Source: Burkholderiales bacterium (GTDB lineage: Bacteria; Pseudomonadota; Gammaproteobacteria; Burkholderiales; Casimicrobiaceae). Taken from it: DNA of 50,676 nucleotides. The stretch spans positions 1 through 50,676 of the forward strand of contig JADZDD010000018.1 in NCBI GenBank assembly GCA_020851235.1, written 5' to 3'. Under the pieces are notes generated by a model. The model did not search any database. It saw only the letters and a list, made by a program, of their open reading frames with translations, and had not been told where the DNA came from. The translations under genes were made by a program, and so were the position numbers. Below are positions 44,528-50,676 of the stretch, piece after piece. Each line of letters begins with the position of its first letter. Position 1 is the stretch's first letter.

Positions 44528-45892
44528 TCAAAGCGGTGATCCGGCGGCCTGCTGAATGATCTCGGCGAGCTTGCGCGCATGCAGGTCCGCCGCCGCACCG
44601 TCGCGCGCCTCGACCATCACGCGCAGGACGGGCTCCGTGCCCGACGGACGCAGGAGCACGCGGCCGGTGCCGTCGAGCGCGCGCACCGCCGCGCGCTCTG
44701 CGGTCACCACGCTCGGGCTCGTCTGCCAGTCGAAGCCGCGCCGGATCGGCACGTTGACGAGGCGCTGCGCGAACATGGCAACGCCGGCTGTCGCTTCGGC
44801 GAGCGTCTGCTTCATGTCGATGAGCGAGCGCAGCACGGCAAGTGCCGCGACGATGCCGTCGCCCGTCGTGTGCTTGTCGAGGCAGATGATGTGGCCGGAG
44901 TTCTCGCCACCGAGCAGCCAGTGGCGGGCGTGCATCTCCTCGAGGATGTAGCGGTCGCCGACCTTCGTGCGCGTGAGTTCGATGCCAGCGCGAGCAAAGG
45001 CCTGCTCGATGCCGAGGTTGGTCATCTGCGTGCCGACGATCCCGCCGTGCGCGACGCCACGCCGCCAATAGTCTGCCGCGATCACGTAGAGAAGCTCATC
45101 ACCGTCGTAGATGCGTCCATCGCGATCGCACATCACGAGTCGATCGCCGTCGCCGTCGAGTGCGATGCCGATGTCGGCGCCGTGCTCGCGCACCTTGTCC
45201 GCGAGAAACTGCGGCTGCGTCGCGCCGCAGCCCGCATTGATGTTGAGCCCGTCCGGCTCGCTGCCGACGGCGATCACCTCGGCGCCCAGCTCGTGGAAGA
45301 CAGGCGGTGCAACGTGGTACGCGGCGCCATGCGCGCAATCGACGACGATCCGCCAGCCGATGAGGTCGAGCTCGTTGGGAAACGTGCTCTTGCAAAACTC
45401 GACGTAGCGGCCTGCGGCATCATCGACGCGATACGCCTTGCCGAGCGCTGCCGACGGCACGCAGGACAGCGGCTCGTCGAGCGCGCGCTCGATCTTCGCC
45501 TCGATCGCGTCGGGAAGCTTCGCCCCCGTGGCCGAGAAGAACTTCATCCCGTTGTCCTCGAACGGGTTGTGCGAGGCGCTGATCACGATCCCGAGCGACA
45601 GCCGCAAGGCCCTTGTGAGGTACGCGATTCCCGGTGTCGGCAGCGGTCCGCACAGATAGACGTCGACACCGGCGGCGGACAGTCCGGACTCGAGCGCGGC
45701 CTCCATGAGGTAGCCCGAAATGCGCGTGTCCTTGCCAATCAGCACGCCCGGTCGATCGCCCCGGCGCGCGACGCCATTGGCGGCAAGTGCGCGGCCGGCG
45801 GCCCAGCCCAGTTTCATGACGAAGTCCGGGGTGATCGGAAACTCGCCGACACGGCCGCGGACGCCGTCGGTTCCGAAATAGGTGCGCTGCAT
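44528..45892 (-). CDS. glmM: Phosphoglucosamine mutase
   Basis: A 454-residue enzyme converting glucosamine-6-phosphate to glucosamine-1-phosphate for peptidoglycan and LPS precursors. It begins [15 protein letters not shown]. The phosphoserine loop is [12 protein letters not shown] (Ser107), the metal loop LDGDGDR, the sugar-binding GGENSGHI and the phosphate-binding RPSGTEP at the C-terminus. AAAGG lies about ten bases before the ATG. It follows folP by 65 bases in the standard ftsH-folP-glmM order. Confidence 0.95.
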   Translation of the reverse strand: MQRTYFGTDGVRGRVGEFPITPDFVMKLGWAAGRALAANGVARRGDRPGVLIGKDTRISGYLMEAALESGLSAAGVDVYLCGPLPTPGIAYLTRALRLSLGIVISASHNPFEDNGMKFFSATGAKLPDAIEAKIERALDEPLSCVPSAALGKAYRVDDAAGRYVEFCKSTFPNELDLIGWRIVVDCAHGAAYHVAPPVFHELGAEVIAVGSEPDGLNINAGCGATQPQFLADKVREHGADIGIALDGDGDRLVMCDRDGRIYDGDELLYVIAADYWRRGVAHGGIVGTQMTNLGIEQAFARAGIELTRTKVGDRYILEEMHARHWLLGGENSGHIICLDKHTTGDGIVAALAVLRSLIDMKQTLAEATAGVAMFAQRLVNVPIRRGFDWQTSPSVVTAERAAVRALDGTGRVLLRPSGTEPVLRVMVEARDGAAADLHARKLAEIIQQAAGSPL

Positions 45893-45957
45893 TCTGCCGA
45901 AGCCTTTCTCGATCCGTTGCCACTGCGCACGCCCGTCACGGGTCGCGCGCGTTCCCA

Positions 45958-46809
45958 TCACGTCACGCTTCCCCCGACTGCGCGCCACACCTGCAACGCG
46001 TCGACCGTCGCGCGCACGTCGTGCACGCGCACAAGGCGCGCCCCGCGCGCGATCGCCGCGAGCGCACCCGCGATGCTTGCCGGCAGGCGATCCGCCGGTG
46101 GCTGCCCGGTGAGCGCGCCGAGCGTCGACTTGCGCGACACGCCGACGAGCACAGGATATCCCGTCGCCGCGAGGTCCCCAAGCGCGCGCAGCAAGGCGAG
46201 ATTGTGCGCCACCGTCTTGCCGAAGCCGATGCCGGGATCGATGACGATGCGCTCGCGGGCGATCCCCGCCGCCTCGCACTCGGCGGCGCGCGCGGTGAGG
46301 AAGTCGCGCACGGTACGCACGACATCGCCGTACACGGGGTCTTCCTGCATCGTGCGTGGCTCGCCGCGCATGTGCATGAGACACACGCCAGCGCCGGTGC
46401 GCGCGACCGTCGCAACGGCGTCGGCCGCACACAGGGCACGCACGTCGTTGACGATGGCTGCCCCTGCCGCCACGGCCTCGCGCATCACCTCGGGCTTGGT
46501 CGTGTCGATGCTGACCAGGGCCCCCTCCTCGGCGAGTGCCGCGACGAGCGGCAGGACGCGCGCAAGCTCGACGTCGGGCGGCACCGGCGTGGCCCCCGGG
46601 CGCGTCGACTCGCCGCCAACGTCGATGATGTCCGCGCCTTCGGCACGCAGCCGGCGCGCGTGGTCGAGCGCACGTTCAGGATCGAAGTGGTGGCCGCCGT
46701 CGAAGAATGAATCGGGGGTCACGTTGACCACACCCATCACCCGCGGCAACGTGAGGTCGAGGCGTGTTCGACCGCAGGCCCAGTGCGTCACGGGCATCGC
46801 ATCGCTCAT
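45958..46809 (-). CDS. folP: Dihydropteroate synthase
   Basis: A 283-residue folate-pathway enzyme condensing p-aminobenzoate with the pterin diphosphate; the target of sulfonamides. Conserved loops are [42 protein letters not shown] and [10 protein letters not shown]. The ATG at 46809 ([10 protein letters not shown]) matches the family N-terminus. The long open frame to 47166 overlaps ftsH and is a shadow. It lies 73 bases downstream of ftsH, separated by a hairpin that could attenuate expression. Confidence 0.95.
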   Translation of the reverse strand: MSDAMPVTHWACGRTRLDLTLPRVMGVVNVTPDSFFDGGHHFDPERALDHARRLRAEGADIIDVGGESTRPGATPVPPDVELARVLPLVAALAEEGALVSIDTTKPEVMREAVAAGAAIVNDVRALCAADAVATVARTGAGVCLMHMRGEPRTMQEDPVYGDVVRTVRDFLTARAAECEAAGIARERIVIDPGIGFGKTVAHNLALLRALGDLAATGYPVLVGVSRKSTLGALTGQPPADRLPASIAGALAAIARGARLVRVHDVRATVDALQVWRAVGGSVT

Positions 46810-46827
46810 CGACGACCCACAACGGAA

Positions 46828-46849
46828 ACGGGGCGCTCCTGCGCCCCGT
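46828..46849 (-). terminator. Hairpin between ftsH and folP, possible attenuator
   Basis: ACGGGGCGC and GCGCCCCGT form a perfect 9-bp stem with a four-base loop. On the minus strand it is followed by TTTCCGTT rather than a long T-run. It could partly terminate ftsH transcripts before folP. Confidence 0.5.
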
Positions 46850-46882
46850 CGGCCCGATCTCGCATGCGTGCCGCGACCGCGT

Positions 46883-48772
<1,890 letters not shown>

Positions 48773-48928
48773 CCCGGACTCCTAAACGCAAGCTTTGTCA
48801 GTGGCGCTCGCCCCGCCAAGCCGCGGTTATGGCGCCGCAGCAATGTGGCCGAACCGCTATTCTAAGCCGCGACGAACCATGGAAACCACCTATGACCGTC
48901 GAATACGAGCAGAATTCATTCCCGAATC

Positions 48929-49594
48929 TCACGTTGCCGCGCGGGACCCTGGATGCTGCTGCCGAAAACCCTTGGCGACGAGAAACACTTCGCGGCTGCG
49001 ATCGCGTGACGCCTTGGGCTTGCGCACGTACACCTTGGTGAAGTGCGCCGCCACCGCCTGCTGCAGCTCGGTCAACCCGGATCCCTGGAACACCTTCACC
49101 ACGAGCCCCCCGCCATCGCGCAAATGGGTCGTCGCGAATTCGAGCGCCAACTCGGCCAGATGCACACTGCGCGCCTGGTCGGCAGACTCGATGCCGGACA
49201 GATTGGGGGCCATGTCGCAGACCACAAGGTCGGCGGGCTTGCCGCCCAACGCCTCGGCGAGCGCCGCAACCGCGGCGTCCTCGCGAAAGTCGCCCTGGAT
49301 GAAGGTCACGCCCGGCACCGGCTCCATCGGCAGGAGGTCGATCGCCACGAGCGTACCCGAGCGCCCGACCCGCTCGCGCAGCACCTGCGACCAGCTTCCC
49401 GGCGCACTGCCCAGGTCGACCACGGTCATGCCCGGGTGCAGCAGCTTGTCGCGGTTGTCGAGTTCGATCAGCTTGAACGCGGCACGCGACCGATAGCCGC
49501 GCCGCTGCGCCTCCTGGACGTAAGGATCGTTGACGTGTTCGTGCATCCACGCCTTGCCGAAGCGGTTCTTCTTGCCGGTGGGGTGCTGGGACAT
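48929..49594 (-). CDS. rlmE: 23S rRNA (uridine-2'-O)-methyltransferase RlmE
   Basis: A 221-residue RrmJ/FtsJ-type methyltransferase modifying a uridine in the ribosomal A loop (Um2552 in E. coli). [15 protein letters not shown] carries the catalytic lysine (Lys41). The SAM motif is [12 protein letters not shown] (about 59-70), the catalytic Asp is in [11 protein letters not shown] and a second Lys in LVVKVFQG. The ATG at 49594 begins [16 protein letters not shown]. The longer open frame to 50053 runs antisense to yhbY. It forms the rlmE-ftsH pair known from many proteobacteria. Confidence 0.95.
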   Translation of the reverse strand: MSQHPTGKKNRFGKAWMHEHVNDPYVQEAQRRGYRSRAAFKLIELDNRDKLLHPGMTVVDLGSAPGSWSQVLRERVGRSGTLVAIDLLPMEPVPGVTFIQGDFREDAAVAALAEALGGKPADLVVCDMAPNLSGIESADQARSVHLAELALEFATTHLRDGGGLVVKVFQGSGLTELQQAVAAHFTKVYVRKPKASRDRSREVFLVAKGFRQQHPGSRAAT

Positions 49595-49729
49595 GCGGCG
49601 ATTGTCCCATTGCCCGGGCTGCCGCGCCGTCCCGCCCGCTTCCACCGCGTCCGGCCCGCGGCGATCGCAGGCGACAGCGATCGACGTCGGCGCTCCCCGG
49701 CCTTCGCGCCACCACGTACACTGCGTCCC

Positions 49730-50236
49730 ATGGAACCCTTGACCCCCGCCGCGCGCCGGAACCTGCGCGCCTTGGCGCATCACCTCGAACCCGTCGTCAT
49801 CGTCGGACAGCACGGGCTCACCCCGCCCGTGGTGCACGAGATCGAGGTGGCGCTGCGCGCCCACGAACTCGTCAAGGTCAGGGTGCTGGGTGATGACCGC
49901 GCGGCGCGCGAGGCGATGCTGCGGACGGTCGCGACCACGCTCGATTGCGCGCCGGTGCAGCATGTGGGCAAGGTGCTCGTGCTGTGGCGCCCCAATCCCG
50001 ACCGGAAGGCAGCTCCCCCACCGGTTGCACGCCAGACCCCGACGAAACCGCATGCGAAGAAGAAGACACCCGCACCGGTGGATGCAGTCCGGGTGCGGCG
50101 TCGCGCCAACGCGCCGGCGTGGGCACCCAAGGGGCCCGACGGCGGCACCGGGCGGCGCGCGCGCGCCAAACCGGACGCGGGACCCGCCGGGACCGCACCG
50201 GCGACACCACGCCGACGCCGCGCAGGCCGCGCCTGA
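49730..50236 (+). CDS. yhbY: YhbY family RNA-binding protein (CRM domain) with long basic tail
   Basis: A 168-residue protein. Residues about 1-92 are a CRM (CRS1-YhbY) domain: [28 protein letters not shown] and a later ELVKVRVL segment, with the GxxG-type loop GQHG. YhbY binds pre-50S ribosomal particles. The usual protein is about 100 residues; here a Pro/Ala/Lys/Arg-rich tail of about 75 residues follows. It is divergent from rlmE, the conserved arrangement. Two hairpins immediately follow the stop. Confidence 0.88.
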   Translation: MEPLTPAARRNLRALAHHLEPVVIVGQHGLTPPVVHEIEVALRAHELVKVRVLGDDRAAREAMLRTVATTLDCAPVQHVGKVLVLWRPNPDRKAAPPPVARQTPTKPHAKKKTPAPVDAVRVRRRANAPAWAPKGPDGGTGRRARAKPDAGPAGTAPATPRRRRAGRA

Positions 50237-50254
50237 CCGCCCGTTGTCGGGCGG
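50237..50254 (+). terminator. Hairpin directly after the yhbY stop
   Basis: CCGCCCG and CGGGCGG flank the loop TTGT, beginning at the base after the stop codon. No T-run follows, so it is a possible terminator between convergent genes. Confidence 0.4.
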
Positions 50255-50279
50255 CTCGCGGGAGGAGTCTCGCCCGCCA

Positions 50280-50303
50280 CCCGGCCGCAGCGTCGCGGCC
50301 GGG
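50280..50303. terminator. Second hairpin in the convergent gap
   Basis: CCCGGCCGC and GCGGCCGGG form a perfect 9-bp stem with a six-base loop, 15 bases before the end of the leftward fibronectin-domain gene. It could serve either transcript; no T-run is present. Confidence 0.4.
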
Positions 50304-50318
50304 CGTGCGCGCGCTACG

Positions 50319-50676
50319 TCATTGCACCGTCACGCGCGGCGTGCTGGCCCAGGGTGAACAACCCGACGGATTGCAGGCACGCACCCGATAAGCGTAGCTG
50401 CCCGCCGCCGGCACCACGTCGTCGTGGGACGTGCTGTCCGCCGCCACGTTCGGCGCCAGCGGCTGGTACGTGCAGCCACGCCCCACCGCCGTGCACCGCT
50501 CGAGCTCGTAGCGCGTCTCACCCGCAACGTCCGCCCAACTCACCCGCAGCGTGCGCGTATCCACCAGCGACACCGTCGCCGGCACCGGCGTCGCCGGCGG
50601 ACCCGCCGGCACCGCCACCGTGAAGCCGTACGTCACCTCGCTGCTCGTGTTCCCCGCCCCGTCCTTCGCCACCACG
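50319..50676 (-). CDS. Fibronectin type III-like domain protein, C-terminal end (cut by window edge)
   Basis: Only the last 119 codons are visible and the frame is open to the window end. The visible part contains a fibronectin type III-like domain: a strand after [21 protein letters not shown], the ELERC and YQPL region, and the final [18 protein letters not shown] motif. It is preceded by an Ig-like end ([16 protein letters not shown]). Such tandem domains occur in secreted or surface proteins, often with hydrolase or adhesive parts. Identity cannot be decided from this fragment. Confidence 0.75.
   Translation of the reverse strand, partial: VVAKDGAGNTSSEVTYGFTVAVPAGPPATPVPATVSLVDTRTLRVSWADVAGETRYELERCTAVGRGCTYQPLAPNVAADSTSHDDVVPAAGSYAYRVRACNPSGCSPWASTPRVTVQ

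Overview
The window is GC-rich chromosomal DNA from a betaproteobacterium, most likely of Burkholderiales type. Supporting evidence: several Bug-family periplasmic binding proteins, a DUF3563 gene, a RelA-type (p)ppGpp synthetase, and the housekeeping order rlmE-ftsH-folP-glmM with divergent yhbY. The species cannot be named from the sequence alone.

Positions 1-19826 hold a catabolic locus in two converging operons. The rightward one (3-7440) encodes the end of a hydantoinase B/oxoprolinase subunit, fumarylacetoacetase, a Bug binding protein, a thiol-dioxygenase-like cupin, a ketosteroid-dehydrogenase-like flavoprotein and a four-domain rhodanese protein. The leftward one (19826 down to 7556) encodes a DapA-type aldolase/lyase, a fumarase/adenylosuccinate-lyase superfamily protein, a complete TRAP transporter whose genes are split up, three SDR dehydrogenases, a second flavoprotein and two more Bug proteins. 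Together they look like uptake, oxidation and C-C or C-N cleavage of an unidentified organic acid, possibly one containing sulfur. A tRNA-Ser(CGA) gene at 19992-20079 sits at the right edge of this locus.

Positions 20245-21107 carry a small unknown gene and a DUF2165 membrane protein. An A/T-richer island follows (about 21240-25915): a two-gene BcgI-like (type IIB) restriction-modification system, with a probable promoter between duplicated palindromic repeats, and an ISL3-type transposase. Related imperfect repeats lie on both sides of the island in opposite orientation.

Positions 26429-30486 are a translationally coupled molybdenum-cofactor operon (moaA, mobA, acyltransferase, moeA). At 31345-36326 a beta carbonic anhydrase is followed by an overlapping ABC ATPase, FtsX-like permease and AttH/CrtC-like protein. 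After a DUF3563 gene and a LysR regulator come relA (leftward), a predicted exported intradiol dioxygenase with two C-terminal repeats, and a leftward BaeSR-like two-component system whose sensor domain has a long Pro/Gly stretch.

The right end (44528-50236) is conserved housekeeping: glmM, folP, ftsH and rlmE leftward, and yhbY rightward. The window ends inside a leftward gene with a fibronectin type III-like domain. No CRISPR array, prophage, rRNA or replication origin was seen.
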